Positions 33,230-45,448 are shown, numbered from the stretch's first letter. The stretch: DNA of 64,000 bases from Owenia fusiformis (GCA_903813345.2 CAIIXF020000002.1:19980455-20044454); one strand, 5' to 3'. The notes: generated by a model not told the origin, from the sequence alone. Made by a program: numbers and translations.

Positions 33230-33459
33230 GCTGTTATTTAATAAAGTCTTCTATTGAAGTTGATTGTGTATGCGATAATGCATCAAGTTCAAAGCAGATT
33301 GTCATGTGCACTTTTGCATATGGATATTATTAGAAATCTCTCTACTCATAAATGATGACTCAAATTTATAATCCCGGATAGTTTTTTCTTGTTCATGATA
33401 GTAGATGTATAATAACAACATAATTCAGATAGTTGTCTAAGTAGCATATTATACCATCA

Positions 33460-33835
33460 TGATGATATTTCCTCATGATGATGTCTTGGTGTATTTCATC
33501 ATGTGAATGTTGATATTAGTGGTATTTCATTATAATTATCAATTTTAGGGGTATTTCATTAAGATGATGTCAATTTTGGGGTATATCATTATGATGATGT
33601 CAATTTTAGCGGTATTTCATTATGATGATGTCAATTTTAGGGGTATTTCCTTAAGATGATATCAATTTTAGGGGTATTTAATTATGATGATGTTAATTTT
33701 AGTGGTATTTCCTTATGATGATATAAATGTAAGGGGTATTTCATTATGGTGATATTAATTTTAGGGGTAATCCTTTACGATAATGTCAATTTTAGGAACA
33801 TTTCATTATGATAATGTCAATTTTAGGGGAACGTC
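33460..33835. repeat. 31-bp minisatellite, about 12 degenerate copies
   Basis: ATGATGATGTCAATTTTAGG followed by GGTATTTCATT recurs about every 31 bp, with drift toward both ends. Confidence 0.8.
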
Positions 33836-34188
33836 CTTCTGATGGTTTTACCTCATCTCATACTATGCATATACATAAGTTGTAAATCCCTATAATCTGC
33901 CTGCCTGGCTATACGCACAAATTACACTTTATGTTTTGATGTACGATCATGTCCTTGACTTTCAGGTTGGACAGAAAGTTATTGCCTCTGAATAATGAAT
34001 AATGCAGTGCAAGGAATACAAGAGTTAATTAGTGAACAATTTGCCTGCTCAGGCCAGACATAAGTACCACTTACGCCTCTTTGAGCATTTGATACATTCT
34101 GTTATCAGGCTATGTTTGGATGATGTAAGTACTAACTTAGGTAGGAGTTTGCTGGAAAATGTATGCGGAAAGTCATGAGAAATACAGT
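33836..34188. other. Unique stretch, nothing recognised
   Basis: Intronic AT-rich sequence between a minisatellite and a MITE. Confidence 0.4.
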
Positions 34189-34367
34189 AAAATCTTTGTA
34201 TATTGAACATTTTTTGCCAAGAAAAAATGTTCAGTGTTGGTAGGTGTTCACTACAGAGAGGGTGATTTATATAGAAATCAGTAGAATATTTGAGGATGAA
34301 GGGTGTCAACTAGAGACAGGTGTTTACTAGAGCCAAGTGTTCACTGTAAGACAGGTTTTTAGTTTGG
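34189..34367. mobile_element. Pogo-like MITE, degenerate copy
   Basis: CAGTAAAATCTTTG left end and AGACAGGTTTTTAG right end. The inside AATGTTCAGTGTTGGTAGG is shared with 35361-35915. Confidence 0.6.
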
Positions 34368-34624
34368 TTAGTTAGAATGATGTCACATTTAATATATCTT
34401 TGGCAAAAAGGTTTGCGAATGGGTCTGATGATATACATGGAGGCTGATTTCTCCTTTGGGAGACAATGGAATATCCCATGATCTCCCAAAGATTTTTCTT
34501 AACTGGATGCCAAGATTTAAAATCCTTATTTTACCTTTTTTGGTCAAAATATTTCAATTCTCGCTTTATATGCGGAATTTCAACAGCAATATAATTTTTG
34601 ATTCTTCAGCACCAAATTGCTCAA

Positions 34625-35095
34625 ATATGCTGTGCTGCATGGCTTTACAAAACAATGCACAATGTCAATATGCAGCTACATCAATATAGACAATGCATGG
34701 TCATACCTAACAGTGCATGGTTGTATTAAATTAATGCATGGTCATACCAAACAGTGCATGGCTGCATTAAATTGATGCATGGCTTTACAAAATAATGCAC
34801 AGTGACAATATGCAGCTACATCAATATAAACAATGCATGGTCATACCTAACAATGTATGGCTGCATTAAATTAATGCATGGTCATACCAAACAATATGTG
34901 GTTGCATTAAATCAATGCAAGGCTTTACCAAATGATGCTTGATAACACCAAATAAAATGCATGGCTTTACCAAACAATGTAAGGCTACCCTAAAAACAAT
35001 ACATGGCTATTCCGAAAAATACTTGATCACCCTAAATCCATGCACCCTTAACTAATAAATAATCATCTCAAACAACACACAACCATAAAAAGCAT
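34625..35095. repeat. Degenerate ~23-bp repeat with a 139-bp higher-order duplication
   Basis: CAATGCATGGTCATACCAAA-like words recur through the region. A longer block (CATGGCTTTACAAAACAATG ... GCAGCTACATCAATATA) occurs at about 34639 and 34778. Confidence 0.75.
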
Positions 35096-35360
35096 TCAAA
35101 GTAATGAATAATAAAGAAAAAACAAATGATTGGCAGAAATGAAATATTGCATAGGGACTAATAATATTGAAGGTCTGAGAGGAAATTGTTGTAATGTTGA
35201 ATTATTTATATATTGACATTACAAAGTAAGTGTTTGACTTTGCTTGGTGTTCTGAATATGATGTTCCTCTTGCACAAGTACTGTGTATTAATACAGAGGC
35301 AGAATTGCAAGCATAAAGCTTCTGGGAGTTCCCCTTGAAATTAATATGTTTTATGTAATA

Positions 35361-35915
35361 CAGTAAAACCTGTGTACTTAACATTTTTTTGCCTAGAATA
35401 ATTGTTCAGTGTTGGTAGGTGTTCACTGCATCAGAGAGGGTAATTTATACAATACAGAAGCAGAGTATGTATAGAGGAAAGGTGTCTACTAGAGACAGGT
35501 GTTCACTAGAGAGAGGTGCTCATTAGAGACAGGTTTTCACTAGAGAGAGGTGTTCACTAGAGACAGGTTTTCACTAGAGACAGGTGTTCACTAGAGACAA
35601 GTGTTCACTAGAGAGAGGTGTTCACTAGAGACAGGCGTTTACTAGAGACAGGTGTTCACTAGAGACAGGTGTTCACTAGAGAGAGGTGTTCACTAGAGAC
35701 AGGTTTTCACTAGAGACAAGTGTTCACTAGAAACAAGTGTTCACTAGAGACAGGCGTTTACTAGAGACAGGTGTTCACTAGAGACAGGTGTTCACTAGAG
35801 ACAAATGTTCACTAGAGAGAGGTGTTCACTAGAGACAGGTTTTCACTAGAGACAGGCGTTCACTAGAGACAAGTGTTCACTAGAGAGAGGTGTTTACCAA
35901 GACAGGTTTTACAAC
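35361..35915. mobile_element. Pogo-like MITE inflated by an internal 17-bp minisatellite
   Basis: TA-CAGTAAAACCTGTGTAC at 35359 and AGACAGGTTTTAC at about 35900-35913 are the terminal repeats. The interior begins like the copy at 34189. Confidence 0.7.
35484..35895. repeat. 17-bp minisatellite, about 24 copies
   Basis: The unit GTGTTCACTAGAGACAG (variants GAGAG, ACAAG, GTTTTCAC) repeats without spacer inside the MITE. Confidence 0.92.
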
Positions 35916-36383
35916 ATTTAGGTGGTCTAGATATAATAATGATGATAAAAGTGCTCTCATTTCTTAACTTGAAAGTTGGATGATGAAATTTTTATACAGG
36001 AAGAATTGATTTGGACATTAGGTGTAAAATACATGTATATCATTTATTTATGTGATATTATTCAGTTACCACAGATCAAAACCATACTCTGTACTCTAGA
36101 ACTATGACCAATTTACCATATACCAGTTTTTGCAAATATTCCCTCATCTTGTTGATCTTGAATAAAGGAGGCTTTATGTATCAGATATTTTCACTAGGCC
36201 CCTTGTAGAATTGTGATTTCATCGATGCTTATCAATATGTGATCAATATGGCCAGGTTATCTTGAAACTTAACCAAAAATGTTAAAAATACCCAACTGAG
36301 GAATCTAGGGAATCGTATCTGCACCATCATATCAACGCTAATCTTTGATTTTGATAATTGTCTCATCTCTAACACTTTATTTA

Positions 36384-36470
36384 GGGGTTGCCGGACGGTC
36401 TAGAGCGCCAGAACGAACTCAGCTAGGCGATGACGTCATAACCATGAGGTAGTGAGTTCGAGACGTGTGA
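36384..36470 (+). repeat. tRNA-derived SINE-like fragment
   Basis: GCCGGACGGTCTAGAGCGCC resembles the A-box/D-arm of tRNA-Leu (GCCGAGYGGTCTAAGGCGC). AGTGAGTTCGAGACG about 50 bp later resembles a B-box/T-loop. The T stem does not pair well, so this is not a functional tRNA gene. Confidence 0.4.
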
Positions 36471-36531
36471 GCTCTGTGTGTTTATTCATTTATTCTACAT
36501 TTTCAGCAATTTAGTATTTTAGTTTTTGTTT

Positions 36532-36670
36532 TTATGTCACCGCCACAAGTGGTGACATATTGTTATAGTATCCAACTTTTTGGTAGATGGTGTTTGGTAT
36601 TTGGTTGTTGGTGTTCGGTGTTTAGAGTTTATTGTTCAGCAGTCGGCATCTGTATTAAATGGCAGGTCGT
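36532..36670. repeat. Dispersed family D1 copy
   Basis: TATGTCACCGCCACAAGTGG, TGACATATTGTTATAGTATC, CAACTTTTTGGTAGATGG and TGTATTAAATGGCAGGTCG. Confidence 0.65.
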
Positions 36671-36892
36671 CAGCCGACAGTCTGCATTTGAATCCGTGAA
36701 TGCTGGCTTAGTCCTGGAAGGAAGTTATGTAATGGTATACAGGGACACTAAGTTGTTGAATGTTCCACATTGATTCCTTATACTTAAAGGTCAAGGTAAT
36801 CGTACTTTACATAATAGTTATCGATACTTTTGAAACAACTCAGAGATTGCATTTGAATCATCAACAAGAAACAAAGATCACTTACATAAAGT

Positions 36893-37053
36893 ACCAAACA
36901 CCTCTCTAACCCGAACACCTCTCTATGTGAACAATCTTTTCAGTGCCAAATATATTGACTTATATGTTTATAAACTTTGAAATGTGAACACCTGCTAATC
37001 TGAACAACTTTGGCTGATCCCAGGGGCATTCAGATTAGACAGTTTTTACTGTT
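36893..37053. mobile_element. Pogo-like MITE, left end lost
   Basis: ACACCTCTCTAACCCGAACA, GAAATGTGAACACCTGCTAA and the right end AGACAGTTTTTACTG. Confidence 0.6.
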
Positions 37054-37376
37054 TTGTTAAAATGAGTTTATACTTATAAAGAATAACTGTTTGTCTCATA
37101 TTGTTTAGACATGCTGATGATTGTAAGTTGTAAATCATCTATGATAAATATCTTATAGTCAGGTTGAAAATTCTGAAAAATTTTAAATTTTAAATTATAA
37201 GAAGAATAAGAGAACTGGAAAAATCATTTCTATGCGTGGCTAAAACAGTTCTATGTGTGGCCTATGCGTGGCTAAAACATATTTATGGAATGTAATAGCT
37301 AGCTGAAATAGATGTGGTTTTCTGAGTACTCTTGAAAATTATAGAAATTACTTGAGGTGTTTTCCTATAAATAATA

Positions 37377-37735
37377 CAATAAAACCTGTATATCCAAACA
37401 CCTCTCTGAACACCTCAATGTGAACACTCCCAATGACTCGCAGGCCCGTAGCCAGGGTGGGGGGGGGGTTCGCAGGGTTTGGGTGAACCCCCTGGCCAAA
37501 AATTCTTTCAAAATCATGCAGTTTTTCACCATTTTTAGCACTTCTCAAGTGATTTTAGCCATAGTTAGGCCAAAATTGTCAAATGTGAACCCCCCTGGAA
37601 ATTTTTGAAAACTGACCCCGCCCCCCCCTTTGCAAATCCTTGGTACGGGCCTGATATGTAGAAACCATGAAATGTGAATACCTGTCAATCTGAACACTCT
37701 TGACCACTCCCAGTATCCTTCGGATTAGACTAGAT
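37377..37735. mobile_element. Pogo-like MITE interrupted by a second element
   Basis: TA-CAATAAAACCTGTATATCC starts the element. The body (CCAATGACT ... ATATGTAGAAACC) is split at 37441-37653; joined, it aligns with TTGACTTATATGTTTATAAA of the copy at 36893. The right end is decayed. Confidence 0.65.
37441..37653. mobile_element. MITE with CAGGCCCGTAGCCAGG ends, nested
   Basis: Left CAGGCCCGTAGCCAGG and right CCTTGGTACGGGCCTG. The body (CAGTTTTTCACCATTTTTAG, CACTTCTCAAGTGATTTTAG) matches 8448-8629 closely. G and C runs are near the ends. Confidence 0.75.
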
Positions 37736-38298
37736 TCACTCTTCTGTATTATGAGCTAAGTAGCACATATCTAGTATCAGATTTTATATTGCTGTATTGT
37801 TTACTTTTATGATTCAGTATTATAGTATTATTGATATTTCATTTATTCCATAAATCATAATGTAAGAATGACAATAAATTCATCAGTACCCCAAAGAATC
37901 TCTCATGAACATATCAATATATAATGGACTCACTTTTATATGAACATAAAACTATTTTTGGTTTTTATATAAAAACACATGTATTTTGAACACATCTTAT
38001 TGTAAACTTTTCTTAATTGTGAATTAGTTTGAAATTCCTTTTCCTCTGAAAGCCTATACTAGCACATATAAGCTTTGAAAATATGTTTCTTGCTATATTG
38101 GCCTTATAATTCGGCCTAATGTCCATGCACTATAAGATATATTACTACTTAAACAAGTTCTGATAGACACATAATTACATGTCTTAAGAATTCAAGAATT
38201 CGTGGATTTACTTTTTAGCGCTTTAGAATTATCAACCATACGACCTTTAGTGACATTTCATTTCACAATTGTTGAATATTTTTTTCTGTATTTTTCAG
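37736..38298. other. Intronic stretch upstream of the 38299 exon
   Basis: AT-rich; nothing recognised apart from the pyrimidine tract before the exon. Confidence 0.4.
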
Positions 38299-38354
38299 AT
38301 ATCCAGAGAATATAGTTCTACAGTATCAGACCCTCAATTTATAACAACAATAAG
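38299..38354 (+). other. Candidate internal 5' exon of the large plus-strand gene
   Basis: A pyrimidine-rich TTTTTTTCTGTATTTTTCAG-type acceptor and the donor ATAAG|GTAAGA bracket 56 bp. The frame that matches the next exon is open (ISREYSSTVSDPQFITTI) but there is no ATG, so the exon is probably leader. The donor sequence is re-iterated in tandem just downstream. Confidence 0.45.
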
Positions 38355-38525
38355 GTAAGATTGTGATTGTCTAAGATTGTGATTGTCTTAGGTTGTGATT
38401 GTTTAAGGTGTCTAAGATTGTGATTGTTTAAGGTTGTGCTTGTTTAAGATGTCTAAGATTGTTATTGTCTATTGTGATTGTCTGAAATGTCTAAGATTGT
38501 GATTGCGATTCTCTAGTATTGATTG
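38355..38525. repeat. 16-17-bp minisatellite starting at the donor of the 38299 exon
   Basis: GTAAGATTGTGATTGTC is followed by repeated CTAAGATTGTGATTGT and TTAAGGTTGTGATTG variants, about nine copies. Confidence 0.75.
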
Positions 38526-39724
38526 TTCAAACAAACCATCGAAGACTCATTTGAGCATTTGGATCTTCCTAAATAAAAAAACATTTAAGCAAAACTTTTT
38601 CCATTCATGAACATAATAGTGAAAACAGTAATCCACAACACTGAATCATGGTTTTTAGACTTTTAATGGAATTGGTATGGTTTTGCCCCAAACCTAAGTA
38701 GTTATTTATTTTAAACTTACATTTTACCATTCATGAGAGGAGAATATTTTCTTGAAAAATGCTATTCTCCCTAGCAGTGGTCTTTTATGCTCATTTGAGA
38801 ATATGCAGCATGCATTAAATAATTCCTCTTGACCAAATTTAGTTTTAAATATTTTTAAGTAGGAATGCTACTTGATAAATAATTAGTTAAAATTAGACTT
38901 GGGTGCCCAGCTGATAAAAGTACAAATTATTCTATTTACTGGAAACATTTGATTCATATCACAATCTAGAATTGTAGGATTTAGTGGAACAATTTAACAT
39001 CAAAGAAAACAATCTATCTGGAATTAAATTGAATACTGGAATTAAATTGAATAAAAAATTAGGCCAACATTCACTAGATGTACACTGAATACACACAATA
39101 CTTTAAAAGACACCACTTGAAATTATGTAAAAATGTTGAAAAGAAATGTCATCCAATAGATTGTTTCAGAAAGAGAGGGAAAAAGATTTAACAGACACGC
39201 TATTGTTGTAAGGGTGATGAATACTGTGTATTAACACCTGATAAGATTGGGGAACCAGTTGAAGAGGAAATATCGGACATAACTTGCATCAGAAATGTCG
39301 TCTGCTCATTCTCATTCTTCAGTATTTCTCTCTACAATTTGAATAAACGATCAGATTTTTTCGTACCTCTGAACAATTTATTGTATTATTTCTACAATTG
39401 TGTCTTTTATTCCTCACCAATTTCTCTCTTTTCCAGTTAATATTTCAATCAAAAATATACCCATCATGTAATTTTCATTTTTGGTAACCACCAAGAACAT
39501 ACATTGATTTTTATTAATCAGGCCTCTATATCAGCATATTTGCTATAAATCAAGTTAACAAAGATTGTAAAGAATTTCTAGCACCACACCAAGTGTTTCT
39601 CTATAGGCTTGATACCAAACTATTAATTATTAATAAATGCTAAATTCCAAAATATGATTTGAAGCAAGCTCTTATTTGAAATACTAATGATGACTAATCA
39701 GAACACTACTGGTACCAGCCAAAA
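38526..39724. other. Intronic stretch
   Basis: AT-rich. Sequence at 39340-39480 contains words (TTTATTCCTCACCAATTTC, ATCATGTAATTTTCATTTTT) that may belong to dispersed family D2. Confidence 0.35.
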
Positions 39725-40525
39725 GTGTTCAGATTAGCAAGTGTTCATATTTCAAATGTGTGAGTCAATGGGGGATGACAGAAAAAGTGTTCAGATTAGC
39801 AAGTGTTCATGTTTCAAATGTGTGAGTCAATGGGGGATGACAGAAAAAGTGTTCAGATTAGCAAGTGTTCATGTTTCAAATGTGTGAGTCAATGGGGGAT
39901 GACATAAAAAGTGTTCAGATTAGCAAGTGTTCATGTTTCAAATGTGTGAGTCAATGGGGGATGACATAAAAAGTGTTCAGATTAGCAAGTGTTCATGTTT
40001 CAAATGTGTGAGTCAATGGGGGATGACAGAAAAAGTGTTCAGATTAGCAAGTGTTCATATTTCAAATGTGTGAGTCAATGGGGGATGACAGAAAAATGTT
40101 CAGATTAGCAAGTGTTCATATTTCAAATGTGTGAGTCAATGGGGGATGACATAAAAAGTGTTCAGATTAGCAAGTGTTCATGTTTCAAATGTGTGAGTCA
40201 ATGGGGGATGACATAAAAAGTGTTCAGATTAGCAAGTGTTCATATTTCAAATGTGTGAGTCAATGGGGGATGACATAAAAAGTGTTCAGATTAGCAAGTG
40301 TTCATATTTCAAATGTGTGAGTCAATGGGGGATGACATAAAAAGTGTTCAGATTAGCAAGTGTTCATGTTTCAAATGTGTGAGTCAATGGGGGATGACAG
40401 AAAAAGTGTTCAGATTAGCAAGTGTTCATGTTTCAAATGTGTGAGTCAATGGGGGATGACAGAAAAAGTGTTCAGATTGGAAGATATTCAGATTAGTAAG
40501 GTGTCCGGATATACAGGTTTCACCA
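39725..40525. repeat. 62-bp satellite-like array, 12 copies, derived from the pogo-like MITE
   Basis: GTGTTCAGATTAGCAAGTG recurs at 39725, 39787, 39849 and onward to about 40406, then a diverged GTGTTCAGATTGG at 40468. Units are nearly identical, each with GAGTCAATGGGGGATGACA. The flanking GTGTCCGGATATACAGGTTT is the MITE right end. Confidence 0.93.
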
Positions 40526-41926
40526 GAGACAAGGTTTTAGCAAATATGAGGCCCATGCACCTCTTCCCCATAATTTCTCATAATTTTATCCATATTGGAT
40601 AAAAGAAGCAGGAAGAAGCACTGGTAATTATACTAGAACTAATTTAAGTGATACTTTCCTCACCCTAAATATGATATGAATACTACTTCTGATATTTTCC
40701 TTGGGCCAGAACCGATTTGTTAATCTAAAAATTCTGAAAAACTTGATATAAATACTGTTTAGTATAAATACTATTAAGTAATGCAAAAACTAGTGAGTAG
40801 TAAGGGTTCTGCCCATAGGAGAATTGAGGACAAATAAGGATACTTTGAGGAACTCTTATCATGTGTCTACGTGTTAATCTTAGTGTTTCTAGGCACTACC
40901 CCTTTTTGAAACTCGCATCTCCTTTTTACAATAGATCTATTACTTGTTAGAAAAGAGCTGCTTTGAGTGTCAGAATGCTCTGAGATTAAAAGATGAGTAT
41001 TCAAGTCATGGTTTCATTTCTAGAGTACATTGTAGATTTCAATTTGTTGTCCCTTATGGACGGATTATTTGATTTATAGCACAGTTAACAATCATAACTT
41101 GCCATTTTGAAACCCAAGGTTTATTTGAAATACAAGGTTCTTTTTTGTTATATTAATTATTCAATAGTGCCTATGTTGGTTGTTTTTTATTTTTATTTTA
41201 TTTTTTATTTATTTATTTCCAATTTATGTTTGGGTTAGGCCATGTGATGCTTTAGTTAATAAGTTGCTACATCAGCTATATCCCATTGTGTCCTGAAGGA
41301 GAAACCACTCAACTTGATTCTAGCCCTGCCATTTTACTGGTCTCCCCCATGTCCTTACCAAGGTATGGGTGGCCCTCCCTTTTACTCATCACTCTCCTCC
41401 CCCACTGAGACCATGACACATGAATCCAGCCTGTCCAAATTTCCCACTTTTTCACACATTTCACCTTTATGCTTCCATGTAATATTATTTTGTTCAGCTT
41501 CCACCCCCTGATAATGCCATAAAGATGATCGGCAAGCCATTGTGTATGAATATTTAATGAAATAAATTGTCTATGTATAAAAAAGTATTTCTATGCAACG
41601 TTCATTGCCATTGCAGCATAACAGGTTGAGTTATGTTATTAATAATAGAGGAACTGGTGCCTAGGGATCATTTTCACTTATTAAACTCCTCATGTAGATC
41701 TTTGCTTGGTTTCATAGAATCACAAATATAAAGCATACTGTAATACCACTGTTGAAGGACTAGAATACTTGGTGGTATTAGGATATTGTGAATGAATTTG
41801 ATCGATGTAGTCTTTTCCAAGACTCTACCTTGATTGCAGTTTGCATTTTAGTTTGAAGCAGTCAATTCTATTGGCAATTTCAAAATCCAGAAACAATTAT
41901 ACAATGTCTTATGCATGACTTACATT
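40526..41926. other. Intronic stretch, nothing recognised
   Basis: Includes a T/A-rich run at 41190-41225. No exon supported; the 65-codon frame at 41314 is judged chance. Confidence 0.4.
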
Positions 41927-42045
41927 TTATGTGTTGACATTATTTTAGTCTCCAACATTTTTTGGGATGGTGTTGGGTGTTTGATGTTCAGAGTTTGCCA
42001 TCTGTAACAAATGGCAGGTGTTGACATTTAGCATGTTAATGCCTT
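41927..42045. repeat. Dispersed family D1 copy
   Basis: GTTGACATTATTTTAGTCTC, CAACATTTTTTGGGATGGTG, CTGTAACAAATGGCAGGTG and ATTTAGCATGTTAATGCC. Confidence 0.65.
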
Positions 42046-43399
42046 CTTTCAATTTTCCTTGGATGCCCTCAGTCATGTTGATTCTTAATGGGCTTTGATA
42101 CATCCATGGCAGACACTGTAGTCTCTCTCTTGATCCTCTGAAGCCTGGGGCATAAATATCAAGAACAAATTGTTTCTTTGCAACAATGAACTTTAAAGCA
42201 TGAGTCTATAGCCCCAAGAAAATAATGATATTTAGGGATAGCAAAGGATAAAGAACGTAAAATATTTTCAAAAAGCTTGCCAATGAAAAAAATGAACATC
42301 TAAAAACTTAAACACCTCTGAGTGTTCAGTTAGAGTTGTTTCCCTGAAAATGTCAATTATTTCAACAAATGTTGCCTTGACGGAGGACATTCCTGCAAAA
42401 TGACAAGCTTGTGTTTGATCATTTGCGGCATGCCCTTAGTGATAATTTTGTCTAAAGTGACTAATCTGATTTGACAATTTCTTTTAGAATGCTGAATTGA
42501 GAGTTTAAGTTCATTTGCGGATGATTTTAGAAAAATATATAAATAGCAAACATTGATTATTGAGTCTGAAAATAAACGCTTGCAGGATTAAATGATCAAG
42601 ATCATTGATTTAATTCAAATAGTGCTTTGTCAGCATTTCCTGAGTCCCGACACTCCTATTTATTTATGCTGCCTATTACCTAACAGTTATAGGAAATTGC
42701 ATGTAGATTTAAATATATTACATTTTCAATTTCACCCTCTGATGTTTAAGGGACTACTTTGTTTGCTTCGTGAAAAACCAAATGTCATCATTTGGGAAGT
42801 GATTTGCCAGTGTAGCATTTGGTTTTCATTCTCTATGTCCCATGTTAGTATTTAAAGGCTATAAGCTAAATATTTTAAGCTTGAAATTAATAAACTGTTC
42901 TAGTATTTTCTTTCAAAATTGAAAAAAGATATAAGTATTTTGATCTTTGAATATTTTGAAGCTGTGATATTTTTAAAAAGAGGGTTACGCCTAAGTTTAT
43001 TCATTATGTGATTTCCTTGTCATTATGAAGAATATTCAAGGTTTATTTAGGATGAGAACTATAGCTATTGGCCCTGTATGTTCCTTTTCTGTAATAAGAT
43101 TGACAGTTTTAGCTCATGGCTGATATAAAAAAAGATAAATGATGTAATAATTAAATTATTATGTCTCATGTTACCTTTGCTAGTTGATGAGTTGCCTAGA
43201 CACAGTAAATGATAACCTGATAATCATTAGCCTTAGTCATACAATAGAGGATGTTAATGTTTAAAGAATTCAAGAATAACAGTTTATGTAATTCATTATT
43301 TTGCCTTTTTTGTTAGTTAGTGACTACACACTCTATTGCCTCAAGCAAGTAGAAACAAATTGTTTCTATTATCTCATAAAATATAATAATTTTTTTCAT
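42046..43399. other. Intronic stretch with a candidate conserved element
   Basis: 42360-42860 is more complex than the surroundings and contains the near-palindrome AATGATCAAGATCATT at 42590. Open frames there lack splice sites. It is a regulatory element candidate at best. Confidence 0.3.
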
Positions 43400-43560
43400 T
43401 AAAAAGTTCCCTCTGATCTCTATTTGATCCTGCCTGTTGATTAGCTGTTGATCTCTAATGATCAAGCCTTGATCTTTCTTTGATCATGTCTGTTGATCTG
43501 CCTATTGATCCTTCTTTGATCCCTTCCCCTGTGGAGGATCCAGATCTTAACTAGATCTCC
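43400..43560. repeat. GATC-rich degenerate minisatellite
   Basis: About twelve GATC tetramers in roughly 150 bp within TTGATCYTTCTTTGATC-like units. Confidence 0.6.
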
Positions 43561-45266
43561 ACCAAACAGGACACTCATTTATGGATGTTTATTAGAACTT
43601 TCTAAAAACAGACAACAACATGATGATGAAAATGTAGCTAAAATCCTTTTATTATTCATACTTGAAAAGAGAGATTAATAAATGATATCACTTATTACTG
43701 GCGCCAGATCATCATAATCCTAGACTCAATAGAAGCCTTTGGGCTTGTGTCGTGTAAAAAGATTGAAATGAATGTGTTTTGTAGCAAAGGACAAGGAAGA
43801 TACAGATACAGATAAATAATAGTTATTGAATGATTTGAAGTGCAATACAGGATAATTCTGCATGAGAAATGTAAGATACGGTAACATTGATATTAGTTTT
43901 TGATTTGATTGGCTAATTCAGTACCATGTGATCAAATATACCATAGCATATTTCAAAGGTCCCTCAATTTTTGGATTGAAAAAGTCGTATTAGTTTTAGT
44001 TTTCAATATGGGGTAACGATCTTAGCTGTCCATTATAAACTCTCATAATGTTACCGCATATCAGTTATCTTATCATCTGTGAAACCAAAATCCTAGTTTA
44101 ACCTTCCCTTAAGCAGTGGAAGATATCGTTGAACTGTGGCACCCACGCATGATACAAATGATCATACTCCAGAGTTTCCATGTCACATAAGTCAGATTTA
44201 TTTCAAATATCAAATCATCACGCCAACTATAAAGTAGTCTAATATGATGAAAACTAAAAATATCGAAATCGACACTTCCCGTCCGCCATCTTTGATGCGA
44301 AGGCGACGGCCATTACCTTCGGGTTAAGATATTAAGGTTTTGATGTACAACCTTGCATATACTCATCCCCATGGGATCATTTGACATTCATACTTTTGTG
44401 ACGTGTATTAATTTTGTCTGTTGAATAAGGTGTATTGGATTAGCTGAAGAATAGCGTTAAATCTTGGAATATTTAACATGTCCTGTATAATATTGGCCTC
44501 AATGAAGAATAATTTATATCATTTGCACTTAAAAATTTGTTACAATGTCACAGGTTTTACCTTCTCAATAAACTAGACCACTTTTTGTTTTAATGCAAGT
44601 CTAATTAACAAACCACCCAACTCGTGTCTTGTATGAATTCTGCTGGACACACACATTAGAAGGTGTTCGCATGTCTGAATATCATTCAGAACAATCAAAC
44701 AGTAACAAGTAGAATTGAAAAGCCATTTACGGGGACATTGGTGCCTTATACAATCTGAAAGAAATTTCAGTATCACATTTAATTTCAGAAGCAGGTTCAG
44801 ATGTTTCAAAAATCCCCCAAATAATCAAATAGCTGGGGATGCTTCTTGATCCCTCTAGTTATTACTCAACCTTTGGCCTCTCATTCCCGCAGGTACATCG
44901 ATTCTCAAGATGTTACTTTCAGTTATACATGTTTTACGAGACTGTATATTCTAATAATATTACAGATAGTTGCATGTTTTGTTTTCTCATTGGAGCTGAA
45001 CACGCATACCATAGTATTGATGAATCATTAATTATTTTTAAGTGTTGTTTTGTTAGACTAGATGTCTCCATACTGAAACCCACATAAGAAATAATCCAAT
45101 ATATTCATAACAATCAATACAATACAAGTTATCACAATAAATTAAGGTAGGCGGTATTCAGTGAGGAATCTAGCTGCCTAGGTGAGGAAACTAAGAACTT
45201 ATGTCAAAACACATTCTATCCTGCCTTCCTTAATTTTGGAATCAAATTCTATTCTTATTATTGAGA
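43561..45266. other. Intronic stretch with a CpG patch
   Basis: 44255-44335 is CpG-rich. On the minus strand it reads AAAGATGGCGGACGGGAAG, a YY1-like initiator. Frames at 44573-45087 are not accepted. Confidence 0.35.
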
Positions 45267-45268
45267 TA

Positions 45269-45446
45269 CAGTAAAACCTGTAAAGTGGAACACCTCTAGA
45301 AGTAGAACACCTCTGTTAGTAGAACACTTTTTAGAGTCTCAAGACCAACTGACTTAATGTTAAATGAACCTCTGTAAGTGGAAAACCTCCCTAGTAGAAC
45401 ACTTTTTGGAGGTACCAAAGGTGTTCTATTTAGACAGGTTTTACTG
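45269..45446. mobile_element. Pogo/Tigger-like MITE, best-preserved copy
   Basis: TA-CAGTAAAACCTGTAAAG on the left and TTTAGACAGGTTTTACTG-TA on the right give perfect 12-bp inverted ends with a TA duplication (45267-45268, 45447-45448) in 178 bp. The interior repeats GTAGAACACYTCT. CAGTAAAACC ends with TA duplications are typical of pogo/Tigger elements. There is no ORF, so it is non-autonomous. Confidence 0.8.
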
Positions 45447-45448
45447 TA

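Noticed and set aside
36384-36470. Functional tRNA gene
   Set aside because: The T arm and acceptor stem do not pair; only the A-box-like part is convincing.
35484-40480. Regular spaced repeats as a possible CRISPR array
   Set aside because: Units are contiguous tandem repeats without unique spacers, in an animal genome.
40360-40602. 80-codon plus-strand frame
   Set aside because: It reads through the 62-bp array; the repeated FKCVSQWGMTEKV-type peptide is the repeat unit.
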